From Candidatus Poribacteria bacterium (GTDB taxonomy: Bacteria; Poribacteria; WGA-4E; WGA-3G), in assembly GCA_022827225.1 (NCBI GenBank), contig JAJDTJ010000136.1:1-64000 (forward strand): a stretch of DNA of 64,000 nucleotides, read 5' to 3'. A program made the translations under genes and the position numbers. Below are positions 34,467-42,924 of this stretch, one piece after another (the first letter of the stretch is position 1; every line of letters starts with the position of its first letter). Under the pieces are notes generated by a model that saw only the letters and a list, made by a program, of their open reading frames with translations, was not told the DNA's origin and made no database searches.

Positions 34467-34495
34467 AGTGTAGCATAAAAAAATGCTGCTGTCAA
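34467..34495 (-). promoter_or_regulatory. Strong sigma-70-type promoter for the XDH operon
   Basis: On the minus strand: consensus TTGACA (34495-34490), a 17-nt spacer and TACACT (34472-34467). The spacer and its neighbourhood contain the inverted pair AGCAT...ATGCT. The first XDH gene begins about 62 nt downstream. Confidence 0.65.
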
Positions 34496-34512
34496 ATGCT
34501 TTGAGCGTGCCA

Positions 34513-35757
34513 TTATGGAATCGGCCAACCTGGTGTCGGTTCCGTGCGGAGTGCCTCTATCTCGTAAAGTTCTTCTACGCTAATTTCGCGTCCAAGTTTC
34601 GCTGACAGGAGCGAACCGCTCATGATCTGTGTAACTTTCAAACCGACATCGCCATTACTGGCGGGTTGGGCATCGCTGGTACAGGCATCGAGAAAATCTC
34701 GGAATTTATCGGGGAATGCCCTCTTCGGCATCTCCAACGGCGTTTCGACGAGATCGCTTTGATAACGCCTGCGGTTGCCCTGATCGTCAGTATCCCATTT
34801 CCCTTTTTCCATGAACAGTTTATTGCCGCTGAACGAACCTTTGGAACCGAAGATGAAGATACCTTGTGGTTGCCCTGCCATATTGCTTGCCCAGCCGTGT
34901 TCATACGTAAAGGACATGCCGTTGGTGAACCGGACAAAGATAGAGATGTGCTCCTCAACGTCATTAATCTCTTCACCTGTGTATTCGGGGAGCATCCCAC
35001 GATAGGCGATGCCGCTGATTGTGGCAGGTTGTGGCGAACCGAGCAGATAGATGGAACGGTTGATGTCGTAGACCCCTGTGTCGTATACCGTGCCACCGCC
35101 GCTATAGGCAGAATTAAGGAACCATTTGCCGAAGCCGAACATATCTACATTCGGTCTGCCGCGGACGCGGTAACTGGTAAGTCTACCGTAGTAGACATCG
35201 CCGAGTTTTCCAGAAGTGATATAATCTCGGATGGCATAACTCGTTGGGTCGAGGCACGTACCGCCGCTCTGATATGCGAGTTTAACACCGGCTGCGTCGC
35301 AGGCATCACGCATATTCCTTGCCTCTGTCGCTGTGCGTGCCATCGGTTTTTCGCAGAAGACGTGTTTTCCGGCTTGTGCAGCTGCAACGGTGGGTGCTTC
35401 ATGGACAAACGGCGGTGTCGCGAGACTGACGGCATCTAAATCACATGCCTTGAGCATCTCGTTGTAGTCGCTGAAGATTTTGACACCGTTCTCCGCGTAT
35501 GCTGCCCAGAGAGCAGCATTGGTTTTCAATTGTTCGCGTGCTTCTGGGGTTTCCGCCTTTTCTGCTTCGGTTTTTGCGGTTTCGGCGCGTGATGCTGCGC
35601 CCGACAAGACTTCCGCCTGCCGCCGCTTGGCATTCGGCTCTACTGTATCGCAGACAGCGACAATTTCGGCATGCTGCGGATGGGCAAGGTAGCCATTGAC
35701 GTGTGAACCGGATATCATGCCGCACCCGATAATTCCGATTTTAATCCGTTTTGACAT
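34513..35757 (-). CDS. Gfo/Idh/MocA family oxidoreductase
   Basis: A 414-residue NAD(P)-dependent dehydrogenase. The Rossmann motif is IGIIGCGMISGSHV at the N-terminus, and the catalytic-region motif EKPMARTATEARNM (the characteristic E-K-P) is at about residue 137. A large alpha/beta C-terminal domain follows. Inserted at residues 50-80 is an Ala/Glu-rich helical segment (AETAKTEAEKAETPEAREQL) not usual for the family. These enzymes oxidise or reduce sugars or inositols. The gene is followed on the same strand by the XDH operon. Confidence 0.9.
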   Translation of the reverse strand: MSKRIKIGIIGCGMISGSHVNGYLAHPQHAEIVAVCDTVEPNAKRRQAEVLSGAASRAETAKTEAEKAETPEAREQLKTNAALWAAYAENGVKIFSDYNEMLKACDLDAVSLATPPFVHEAPTVAAAQAGKHVFCEKPMARTATEARNMRDACDAAGVKLAYQSGGTCLDPTSYAIRDYITSGKLGDVYYGRLTSYRVRGRPNVDMFGFGKWFLNSAYSGGGTVYDTGVYDINRSIYLLGSPQPATISGIAYRGMLPEYTGEEINDVEEHISIFVRFTNGMSFTYEHGWASNMAGQPQGIFIFGSKGSFSGNKLFMEKGKWDTDDQGNRRRYQSDLVETPLEMPKRAFPDKFRDFLDACTSDAQPASNGDVGLKVTQIMSGSLLSAKLGREISVEELYEIEALRTEPTPGWPIP

Positions 35758-35847
35758 TATAATGCTCCTTGGTGGCTTTTTCGTAAGGTAAAGTTTGTGA
35801 AAGAGATTCTTCGTTTAAGATTGTCGCTATCAATCAAGAAATCGTTC

Positions 35848-36513
35848 CTACAATGAACCCGATGGCGAGCGTCCGGCACCTACTTTGACGTGTGTATCTG
35901 CCAACTGAATTTCCACATGGGCAATACACTCTTGAAGATTTTTAAACGGTGCGCTCGGATACGACTCTATACTAAAATTGAGGTCGTTCTCACCGAAGGT
36001 TACCATATCCACACCCGGCTTTGCGAATTTACGAACGTTAATCACGGCATCAACAGACTCAATCTGTAAGATGAGGATACCGGTGTTGTTCCACCATTCG
36101 GCGTATTCGAGGCGATCCATGCCGCGATGGATACCGTACCCGCTGCTGGGTCCCCAACTCCGTTTTCCCATTTGTGGATAGTAGAACGCGTCAATCGCTT
36201 CGTCTACCGTTTCGACTGTTTCGACTTGTGGTACGACAATAGCAAGTGGCCCTAAATCCAACATGTTGCCGATCAGGTAAGCGTGACGTGTGTGTTTGAT
36301 GCGGAGTTGTACGCCGACACTGAATTCGTCCGCCATCTTGCAGTATTCAACGAGTTTATCTTCGTTTGCTGCTGCGTGTTGATGGTCAACGCTGATTAAA
36401 TCGTAGTTGTCACTGTTGAGAACGGCTGCCATTTCATCGCGGGTACACCCGAAGGGGACACCACCGGCGATCTTAATCGGTTCTTTATTATGAATATGCT
36501 GTTTTAAGGACAT
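35848..36513 (-). CDS. HpcH/HpaI-type aldolase
   Basis: The start at 36513 is chosen because GGAGGT lies 8 nt upstream. The 221-residue product resembles the HpcH/HpaI class II aldolase family (2-dehydro-3-deoxy-glucarate / 4-hydroxy-2-oxoheptanedioate type). It has LISVDHQHAA near the N-terminus, the Arg-containing QLRIKHTRHAYLIGNMLDLG, the ligand-bearing LILQIESVDAVINV (metal-binding Glu) and DMVTFGENDLNFSI (Asp). It probably cleaves a 2-keto-3-deoxy sugar acid. It is slightly shorter than usual (about 250) but all main blocks are present. Confidence 0.8.
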   Translation of the reverse strand: MSLKQHIHNKEPIKIAGGVPFGCTRDEMAAVLNSDNYDLISVDHQHAAANEDKLVEYCKMADEFSVGVQLRIKHTRHAYLIGNMLDLGPLAIVVPQVETVETVDEAIDAFYYPQMGKRSWGPSSGYGIHRGMDRLEYAEWWNNTGILILQIESVDAVINVRKFAKPGVDMVTFGENDLNFSIESYPSAPFKNLQECIAHVEIQLADTHVKVGAGRSPSGSL

Positions 36514-36559
36514 TGGGATAACCTCCATGGTGTTCGGTCAAATCGCGAAGCCTCCTTCT

Positions 36560-36587
36560 ATTATAAGCGTTTCTTGATTTTTGTCAA
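36560..36587 (-). promoter_or_regulatory. Sigma-70-type promoter for the HpaI-type aldolase
   Basis: On the minus strand: TTGACA (36587-36582), a 16-nt spacer and TATAAT (36565-36560). This is an almost perfect consensus promoter about 47 nt before the aldolase start. Confidence 0.7.
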
Positions 36588-36707
36588 GCGTTTTCGATGC
36601 CGCCGAACGCTTGAAAATTTTAACAAATTCTGCTAATCTGTATTTCCAAGACATTAGAAATAGCGGAAAAAAAATTGGAACCCGGTTTTATCGAACGGAG
36701 GTCAAGA

Positions 36708-37475
36708 ATGCGTTTAGAAGGGCAAGTTTGTATTATCACAGGTGGCGGGAGCGGTATCGGTCGCGGTGCTGCGCTCATGATGGCGGAAGAAGGTGCGACG
36801 GTTGTCATTATCGGCAGAACTGCGTCGAAATTAGCGTCCGTTGAAGCTGAAATTGCTATTACTGAGGTAAGTGGGACGACAGTAAGTTACACATTGGATG
36901 TTTCTGATTATAACGCTGTTGAAGCGATGGTTGCCGATGTGCTTGAAAAATTCGGACGGATTGATGTGCTGGTGAATAATGCCGGACACAGTTCACACAA
37001 TCGGCGGCTCCTGAACACGACTCCTGAAGAGGTACACTCGGTGATTGATTCAAACCTGATTGGGACTTTCTTCTGTACGCAGGCGGTTGTACCGGCGATG
37101 TTGAAAGCGAAATCGGGGACGATTATCAATATCTCATCGCTTGCGGCGGTTACCCCGGGTCCGTTTAGCGGTTTCGCTTACGGTGCGGCGAAGGCAGGCG
37201 TTATCAACTTCACGGAATTCCTCAACGCAGATTTGAGGAACACAGGTATCCGCGCAAGTGTCATAGTTCCGGGTGAGGTGGCAACGCCGATTTTGGATAA
37301 ACGTCCGATTCCCCCGGATGCTGAGGCGCGCACGCTGATGGTAGACGTTGACGAAACCTCAGCGGCGATACTGCTCATTGCAACGCTGCCGCAACGGAGC
37401 AACATCCCTGAATTAGTCATACGTCCAACAATGCATCGGAATATGGCAGGCGAAGTCGTCGAATTAGATGATTAA
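36708..37475 (+). CDS. Short-chain dehydrogenase/reductase
   Basis: The start at 36708 is chosen because GGAGGT sits at 36697-36702; an earlier ATG has no site. The 255-residue protein is a classical SDR. The cofactor motif is TGGGSGIG (about residues 12-19), NNAG is at about 89-92, and the catalytic Ser and YGAAKAG (Tyr-x-x-x-Lys) are at about 141 and 158. It uses NAD(P)H to reduce a carbonyl; no substrate is evident. It faces the aldolase divergently across a shared intergenic region. Confidence 0.9.
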   Translation: MRLEGQVCIITGGGSGIGRGAALMMAEEGATVVIIGRTASKLASVEAEIAITEVSGTTVSYTLDVSDYNAVEAMVADVLEKFGRIDVLVNNAGHSSHNRRLLNTTPEEVHSVIDSNLIGTFFCTQAVVPAMLKAKSGTIINISSLAAVTPGPFSGFAYGAAKAGVINFTEFLNADLRNTGIRASVIVPGEVATPILDKRPIPPDAEARTLMVDVDETSAAILLIATLPQRSNIPELVIRPTMHRNMAGEVVELDD

Positions 37476-37512
37476 TTCGTCTACTTTAAAGTTTAGGGTG
37501 TGTTAAGCGTAG

Positions 37513-37531
37513 GGGCGAGGTAACCTCGCCC
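37513..37531. terminator. 19-nt palindrome between convergent genes
   Basis: GGGCGAGGTAACCTCGCCC lies between the stops of convergent genes (SDR at 37475 and DUF3179 at 37560). It could act as a bidirectional transcription stop, but no T-tract follows on either side, so the call is tentative. It belongs to the same palindrome family as 23420. Confidence 0.35.
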
Positions 37532-37559
37532 GATACTCAGCACATACCCTCAATGAACA

Positions 37560-38753
37560 CTACTGACGGTAGATTGTTGTTTGCGGATAATACCGTGCCC
37601 ACGCGAACCAGTAAATATTAACGGCGGGTACCCGCTCTAAACGTTTTCCCTTATCTTTACCTGACGTTGCCTCACCTGTGACCAGATTCCAGCGTGTTCC
37701 GGTGTTGTCCTCTACAAAATGCCCATCTTGAGAACTAAAGGTACGCACATCCTTCGCTACGTTCCGCTTAAAGACAGCCGTTGCGAACGACACTTTATCG
37801 TGAAAAATTAGCAGGGGCACTTCACCAATCATATCGTTAATCACGGTAGTTTTGGCAAAGTGTGTCAATGGATACGCGCGAAACTGTGTGTTATAGGGAT
37901 CGAAATTACCACTTCGTCCAGGAGCACCATCTTGTCCATCAGCGCCGTCCTGTCCGCCGTCACCGCCACGTCCACCATCACCGCCACGTCCACCGTCGGC
38001 ACCGTCCTGTCCATCAGCACCATCCTGGCCATCAACGCCATCGCGCCCCGGCGCACCATCTTTAGTCTGCACTTGAACACCAATCACGAGCGATTTATTG
38101 GGGAGTCTGTTATCAGTGTATTCCGTTCCACTTACACCCGTATCTTGACTGGTGTGATACCGCTGATATGTGTCCTGGCTAAGACTTTCGCGCATACCAT
38201 CTCTAAACGGAACTGAAAGCACGCGTGTATTCGGATAATTTGTCTGCCATGTTTTCCATGCAATCTGCGGCATGGAGGCGAGCGGCTTTAACTGCTTCCC
38301 TTTCAGCGGTCCTTGTATCGCTTCCCCGGTGATATGTGACCAGAGCGAACGCGTCTGATGGTCGTACATCAACAGCGCATCTCGCCACAGTTTACCGCTG
38401 ACACCGAAGGTATACGTCTTACCTTCAAGATCGCGGCTATACACGATAGCCGTTTTGCAGAGCGGTCACCACGTGGTGGCGATGTTCAATCCGCCGACAA
38501 CATCGTTGACAATCTCGTGTCCGTTGAGCAGATAGAGCGAATAGGCGTGGCTCTCACCGTTGAAGGTTACGCCGATGACAGGCGCATCTGCGTCTAATTT
38601 CGCTTCGCTGGCTGACACGAATTGCGGGTCAGTGATAGCAGGGATTGCGTCAAAGGGGAGTAGGGTTCGGATTGGGTCGTCGCTATAATCTTCTGCGCTT
38701 GCACAGGCGGTAGTGGCAAGTAGGAGTATGAAAATGCGCATGTAGTTTTTCAT
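37560..38753 (-). CDS. DUF3179 protein with in-frame UGA: candidate selenoprotein
   Basis: The gene begins at 38753 (AAGGAAAGATC before ATG) with a signal peptide (about 1-20). After 95 codons (ending GGLNIATTW) a TGA at 38468-38466 is followed in the same frame by PLCKTAIVYSRD and the rest of a DUF3179 domain to 37560. DUF3179 proteins have a CPLC motif at precisely this place, so the UGA replaces the first Cys and gives U-P-L-C. A 7-bp hairpin with loop CGUGU follows (loop 21-25 nt after UGA). Residues about 220-270 are a collagen-like Gly-x-x stretch with one phase slip, splitting the domain. Selenocysteine decoding is inferred; a point mutation (TGC to TGA) remains possible. DUF3179 function is unknown; a redox role would fit. 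Confidence 0.6.
38434..38468 (-). promoter_or_regulatory. Candidate bacterial SECIS element with its UGA
   Basis: In the mRNA, UGA (38468-38466) is followed after 13 nt by CGGCUAU, loop CGUGU and the exact complement AUAGCCG. The apical loop is five nt with G in its second position, and about 20 nt separate UGA from the loop. These values fit the bacterial SECIS rules as I recall them. An alternative explanation is a coding-sequence palindrome without function. Confidence 0.45.
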
Positions 38754-38972
38754 GATCTTTCCTTGTGTTTTCGCGTAAGCAGTATTGGCTAATACGCCAT
38801 TTGGCGGATTGTTATCAATACTAAGCCAATTAACCGAAGTGTTTTTTTTAAAATCAATTCGATCACGTTCATCTTTGAGATTCTTTTTTTGCTCTGGGTA
38901 AGCCTACAGTGCTTAAGTTTCGTACAATCTACCAGTGGACTGCTGTTAAATTAGATGCGATTACAGTGTAAG

Positions 38973-39872
38973 TCATTCACCGAGTGTGTTTTCATGTGCC
39001 TCATCAAGGGCAAGATTAAGTTCACGTAGTTTTCCGACAACGGGACTTATTATATTATCAGGATCAGATTTATTCCACTTAAGATATTTCAAAAGACTGT
39101 CAAGACAAACGCCGGTTATCGGACATGCAATTCTCGGATCCGGTTCGGCAAAAAATAAGTCAGGCGTGTAATATCGTTCTCCATCTTGTTTAAGATGATA
39201 ATATGCAATATCAAGCCAATCACCTTGGACATGATGACTCGCAATTCCGAATCCATAGGAATACATGGAATCCAGGGCGAATGCATTCATAATATCTCGA
39301 AAATTCTTACCGTCAACATTCCAAATGGTATTATTGAACAATTCTTTTTCGTTGATTCCATCTCTTCTAAGCCAGGATATAATACTCCTTTTCATCCTAT
39401 TCTCAATCGGAATTAGTGGTCTTTGTTTAGCACTATTTTCCAGGTCTTGAAGCATTTCTTTTTCAGGTCTGTAGGAAGCTAAAATAAAACTTTGAAAGGA
39501 TTTTTTGGGGGATTTTGATGTAATGAGGTACTCCATTCTTATTGCAGTCTCAAGTATGAGGCGAAAAAAAATATGTGCTAATTCTTGATGATGACTACAA
39601 ATATGCATTAGAACCCCTTCGTATAGTTTTGTGATCCGAACCATGTGTCCTACAATTATTGCCTCATTTTTGGTATATCCTTTGTTAGCTGTTTCTGCAT
39701 CTGGTGCCGAAGCTGCTCCCGCTTTGAGCAGGTACAGGCATCGGTTCATGATTTCAACAGCGAATTTCATAAATTCCGTATTCGTATCAAAATCCGGCAG
39801 CGGCGAACTGAAATCGACCCACTTTTCAATTTTTTTTAGATTTTGAATGATTTCATTCATATTATTTACCAT
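38973..39872 (-). CDS. DUF5677-like protein
   Basis: A roughly 299-residue, mainly helical protein. An N-terminal region (about 1-60) is followed by helices carrying RITKLYEGVLMHICSHHQ and FFRLILETAIRMEYLI, then a region with GIASHHVQGDWLDIAYYHL. This resembles the DUF5677 family, whose function is unknown. The sequence is A/T-richer than neighbours, with long homopolymer runs, which hints at horizontal acquisition. An in-frame TTG (39899) and ATG (39860) are alternative starts. A pair of toxin-antitoxin-like genes lies just upstream. Confidence 0.5.
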   Translation of the reverse strand: MVNNMNEIIQNLKKIEKWVDFSSPLPDFDTNTEFMKFAVEIMNRCLYLLKAGAASAPDAETANKGYTKNEAIIVGHMVRITKLYEGVLMHICSHHQELAHIFFRLILETAIRMEYLITSKSPKKSFQSFILASYRPEKEMLQDLENSAKQRPLIPIENRMKRSIISWLRRDGINEKELFNNTIWNVDGKNFRDIMNAFALDSMYSYGFGIASHHVQGDWLDIAYYHLKQDGERYYTPDLFFAEPDPRIACPITGVCLDSLLKYLKWNKSDPDNIISPVVGKLRELNLALDEAHENTLGE

Positions 39873-40010
39873 CCATTTTCCAAGTAGATTCGTTGGCAAT
39901 GTATTTTTTGTAATTTATCCATTAATTGTCAACTATTTCACAGCAACACTTGGATTGCTACAAAACATTCGTAAAGAGATATGAGAACGTAGGCATTAGC
40001 TTGTGCGTAG

Positions 40011-40316
40011 CTATTCACTAATAGGGATTGGTGGTTTTTGCATTCGTTCGTGGTGAAGGACCATTAGCTGCGGTGCGCGAAACCCGAGGGATTGGTAAGT
40101 GCGTCCATCTTGGTCACTGAATTCAACTTCATAAGCATCACCATTTGAAAGTATCTCGACTACTGTACCGACCTGCCCTCGCCACAGATTATATTCAGGC
40201 AGATCATGTGTGAGCGCAACAACATCAAAAAGTTTAATTTTCTTTACATTTCCTTGCCTTAGATAATAATCAGGCAAATCCCCTATATTTGCAGCACTGA
40301 AAAAATTGGATTTCAC
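40011..40316 (-). CDS. DUF4926 domain protein
   Basis: A 101-residue protein with a C-terminal DUF4926 region (KLFDVVALTHDLPEYNLWRG, then GTVVEILSNGDAYEVEF), a small SH3-like beta barrel. The family is often encoded beside DUF6883 or other small-gene modules in cyanobacteria and related groups. It lies 16 nt downstream of the DUF6883 gene, suggesting a two-gene module, possibly an antitoxin or immunity function. Confidence 0.65.
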   Translation of the reverse strand: MKSNFFSAANIGDLPDYYLRQGNVKKIKLFDVVALTHDLPEYNLWRGQVGTVVEILSNGDAYEVEFSDQDGRTYQSLGFRAPQLMVLHHERMQKPPIPISE

Positions 40317-40332
40317 AGTGTTCCTCCTGAAT

Positions 40333-40665
40333 TTATAATGGATAAGCAGTTATCAGTCTTGGTACCTCTGAATCTGGTGCAATAATCCACGCGCTCCGAA
40401 TTATTGCTTGTCTGTTCCGCCAAGCGAACATAGAATCAACGATGTAACGTTGTCCATAAATATCCCGTTGTCCGACTTGTGCGTCTTGTGCCTTGACTGC
40501 TTGCAATAAGGCATCACGTAATTCTTCTGCATTGTCAGCAGTTATTCCAAGTGCACCCCAAAATAGGCGTGCTTTATGTTTGCCATCATTATGCTCAGGG
40601 TTTAGACAATAATCCCGCAATTTGCGAATATCCACGACAGCACGTTCAGCATTTGGTATTTTCAT
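40333..40665 (-). CDS. DUF6883 domain protein
   Basis: The start ATG at 40665 matches the usual N-terminus MKIPNAERAVVDIRKLRDYC; an upstream extension is less likely. The 110-residue product covers DUF6883: CLNPEHNDGKHKARLFWGAL, then the C-terminal DSMFAWRNRQAIIRSAWI. In other genomes this domain is found at the C-terminus of polymorphic toxins and paired with DUF4926. I infer a toxin-antitoxin-like module with the next gene. Confidence 0.6.
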   Translation of the reverse strand: MKIPNAERAVVDIRKLRDYCLNPEHNDGKHKARLFWGALGITADNAEELRDALLQAVKAQDAQVGQRDIYGQRYIVDSMFAWRNRQAIIRSAWIIAPDSEVPRLITAYPL

Positions 40666-40857
40666 GAAACCTGTTATATCGGACCCACTAATTTCGCATG
40701 TATACAAAAGTTTTTGGGGTAACTTCGCTCAGTAAGGCATTAGCAAAACAACAAGGTGTTTGTGCCTATCTAACTCCGTATATATTATACCAAGATTGCG
40801 AAGCGGCTGTCAAGTGTGCTGTTTTTCAGTTTTTTGGATGTGAGGTACACTTAAGAG

Positions 40858-40901
40858 TTGGAACAAAACATCAAGCATGCTATAATACGCTCAAATTATA
40901 G
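40858..40901 (+). promoter_or_regulatory. Promoter with overlapping inverted repeat
   Basis: TTGGAA (40858-40863), 17 nt, then TATAAT (40881-40886), preceded by an extended -10 TG. Overlapping the -10 and likely start site, GCTATAAT (40879) and ATTATAGC (40895-40902) form an 8-bp inverted repeat with 8 nt between, the size of a repressor operator. It serves the M42 peptidase beginning at 40926. Confidence 0.6.
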
Positions 40902-40925
40902 CACAAGTGCCAAAGGAATACAAAT

Positions 40926-41996
40926 ATGAACGAAACTTCAATTGAATTACTTGAATCATTGACACAGGCAGACGGCATTCCCGGGTATGAGACGGAAGTA
41001 CGGGATGTTTTTCGGAACGCTGTCGCTGATGTGGGTCCGATAGGGACCGACAAATTAGGGAGTATCTTCTGTACACGCGCTGGCAGTGCCGAAACCCCAC
41101 GGATCCTGCTCGATTCACATTTAGATGAAATCGGTTTTGTGGTACAAAATGTCACAGATAACGGGTTCGTCAAGTTTCTACCGCTCGGCGGATGGTGGGG
41201 ACACACGCTGTTAGCGCAACGGGTTAATATCACAACGAAATTGGGAAAAATACCCGGCGTTATCGGCTCTACACCGCCGCATCTGCTCTCAGGATCGCGT
41301 GATAAGGTCTTAGACATAAAAGACCTTTTTATTGACATCGGTGCCGAGAGCGAGGAACAAGCGAGAGAAGAATATGGTGTCATCACCGGCTGTCCGATAG
41401 CACCTTACGGTCCCTTTATGCGGTTGAAAAATGAAAAGTTGCTCACTGCTAAAGCGTTTGATAATCGTGTCGGGGTCGCGATCGTGATTGATGCGCTTTT
41501 GCGGCTCGACGAGCACCCGAACACCGTTATTGGCGCGGGAAGTGTCCAGGAAGAGATCGGATTGCGAGGCGCGAGGACAATGGTCGCAAGTGTGGAACCT
41601 GATCTCGCTATCGTACTTGAGGGACCGCCCGGCGATGATACCCCGGGATTAAGCGTCGGAAATACACAAGGGAAACTCGGCGGCGGCGTACAAATTCGGA
41701 TTATTGATTCATCAATGATTGTCAATCCGAAGTTAGCGGATTTTGTAGTTGAAACAGCGAAGCAACATGAGATACCGTATCAAATCGGTGTGCGTCAGTC
41801 CGGTGGAACAGATGGCGGCGCGATTCATCAATTCGGGAGAGGTGTGCCGTCCGTTGTACTCGGTGTGCCGTCACGTTATATCCATAGCCACGTCTCAATC
41901 ATTAACACTGATGACTATATGGCAGCGTTGGATTTGACGATGCATCTCGTGCGTGCCATTGACGCATCCGTTTTGGAAGGATTCTTGTTCGATTAG
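40926..41996 (+). CDS. M42-family aminopeptidase-like metallopeptidase
   Basis: A 356-residue di-metal exopeptidase of the M42 (glutamyl/leucyl aminopeptidase, endo-glucanase-like annotated) family. Metal and catalytic residues are visible in order: LDSHLDEIGF (His, Asp), KAFDNRVGVAI (Asp), VQEEIGLRGA (catalytic Glu, Glu) and the final His in YIHSHVS. It removes N-terminal residues from short peptides and is cytoplasmic. First gene of a run with a TIM-barrel protein, an aldo/keto reductase and a PhyH-like protein on the plus strand. Confidence 0.9.
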   Translation: MNETSIELLESLTQADGIPGYETEVRDVFRNAVADVGPIGTDKLGSIFCTRAGSAETPRILLDSHLDEIGFVVQNVTDNGFVKFLPLGGWWGHTLLAQRVNITTKLGKIPGVIGSTPPHLLSGSRDKVLDIKDLFIDIGAESEEQAREEYGVITGCPIAPYGPFMRLKNEKLLTAKAFDNRVGVAIVIDALLRLDEHPNTVIGAGSVQEEIGLRGARTMVASVEPDLAIVLEGPPGDDTPGLSVGNTQGKLGGGVQIRIIDSSMIVNPKLADFVVETAKQHEIPYQIGVRQSGGTDGGAIHQFGRGVPSVVLGVPSRYIHSHVSIINTDDYMAALDLTMHLVRAIDASVLEGFLFD

Positions 41997-42037
41997 TCGT
42001 GCTTTGAAGGCACCTTCTATCGCTTGGAGGATAAACA

Positions 42038-42874
42038 GTGACAACCTTACCAAAAGTCTCATTCTGTGAGCATCAGATTAGTAAATTGGTGATCGGGGAT
42101 AACCCGATTTACGGCTATTCTCATTTTAACCAACTCCTGTCACAGCATCAGCAGGCGTATCATACACCGGAACGGGTCGTAGCAACGCTTAAACGGGCAG
42201 AACAGGTCGGAATCAATGCTTGGCAGAATAGCATGACGGAACGCTCGATGTCCGATCTACAGCGTTACCGAGATGAAGGGGGTACGATCCGCTGGTTCTG
42301 CCTCAGCCAAGGTTCACGCTGGTACGAGGACCCCGACCATGTTTTTGAAGCGGCGAAACACAAACCGTTCGGTATGGCACCACACGGCGGCGGTGTCGGG
42401 CAGAGGTGTTTGCGCGAAAATAGGCTTGATTATCTCCATGACATTCTCAAGCGGATCCGTGATACCGGCGTTCTTGTCGGTCTATCCGTGCATGATCCAA
42501 GGCTCCTGCACATCGCCGAAGACGAAGCGTGGGATATAGACTATTACATGACTGGACTCTACAACCTCCACGGCGGTAGCGAAAAATTTAGAGAGAAGTT
42601 CGGTTACGCGCCTCTGGGTGAAATCTATGCCCGCGAGGATCGCGATGAGATGTGCAAGGCGATACAACGCACAGAGAAACCGTGCCTCCTCTTCAAGGTG
42701 CTTGCAGCGGGCAGGACAATCGGAAACCCACAGCAGATACGTGAAGAGGTGAAATTCGCTTTGCAACATTCTAAACCGATTGATGTGCTACTGCTCGGTA
42801 TGTATCAACAGTTCGGTGATCAGATTGGTGAAAACGCTGCGTTGATTACAGAACTTTGCGCGGAACTCGGATAG
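42038..42874 (+). CDS. TIM-barrel-like protein of unknown function
   Basis: A 278-residue soluble protein; the GTG start is supported by GGAGG 7-10 nt upstream. The alternation of strands and helices and short blocks such as LVIGDNPIYGYSHF, GINAWQNSMTE, LVGLSVHDP and CLLFKVLAAGR suggest a TIM-barrel of the aldo-keto/isomerase type. No catalytic set could be named. It is followed 50 nt later by an aldo/keto reductase, so a shared pathway is likely. Confidence 0.5.
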   Translation: MTTLPKVSFCEHQISKLVIGDNPIYGYSHFNQLLSQHQQAYHTPERVVATLKRAEQVGINAWQNSMTERSMSDLQRYRDEGGTIRWFCLSQGSRWYEDPDHVFEAAKHKPFGMAPHGGGVGQRCLRENRLDYLHDILKRIRDTGVLVGLSVHDPRLLHIAEDEAWDIDYYMTGLYNLHGGSEKFREKFGYAPLGEIYAREDRDEMCKAIQRTEKPCLLFKVLAAGRTIGNPQQIREEVKFALQHSKPIDVLLLGMYQQFGDQIGENAALITELCAELG

Positions 42875-42924
42875 GTTGTATTTCACGTTCTCTTACCCGA
42901 TTTATACATCATGGAGGCTGAAAA

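Noticed and set aside
34666..35439. A 257-codon + strand frame opposite the Gfo/Idh/MocA gene
   Set aside because: It is antisense to a well-supported oxidoreductase, has no ribosome-binding site and low-complexity composition.
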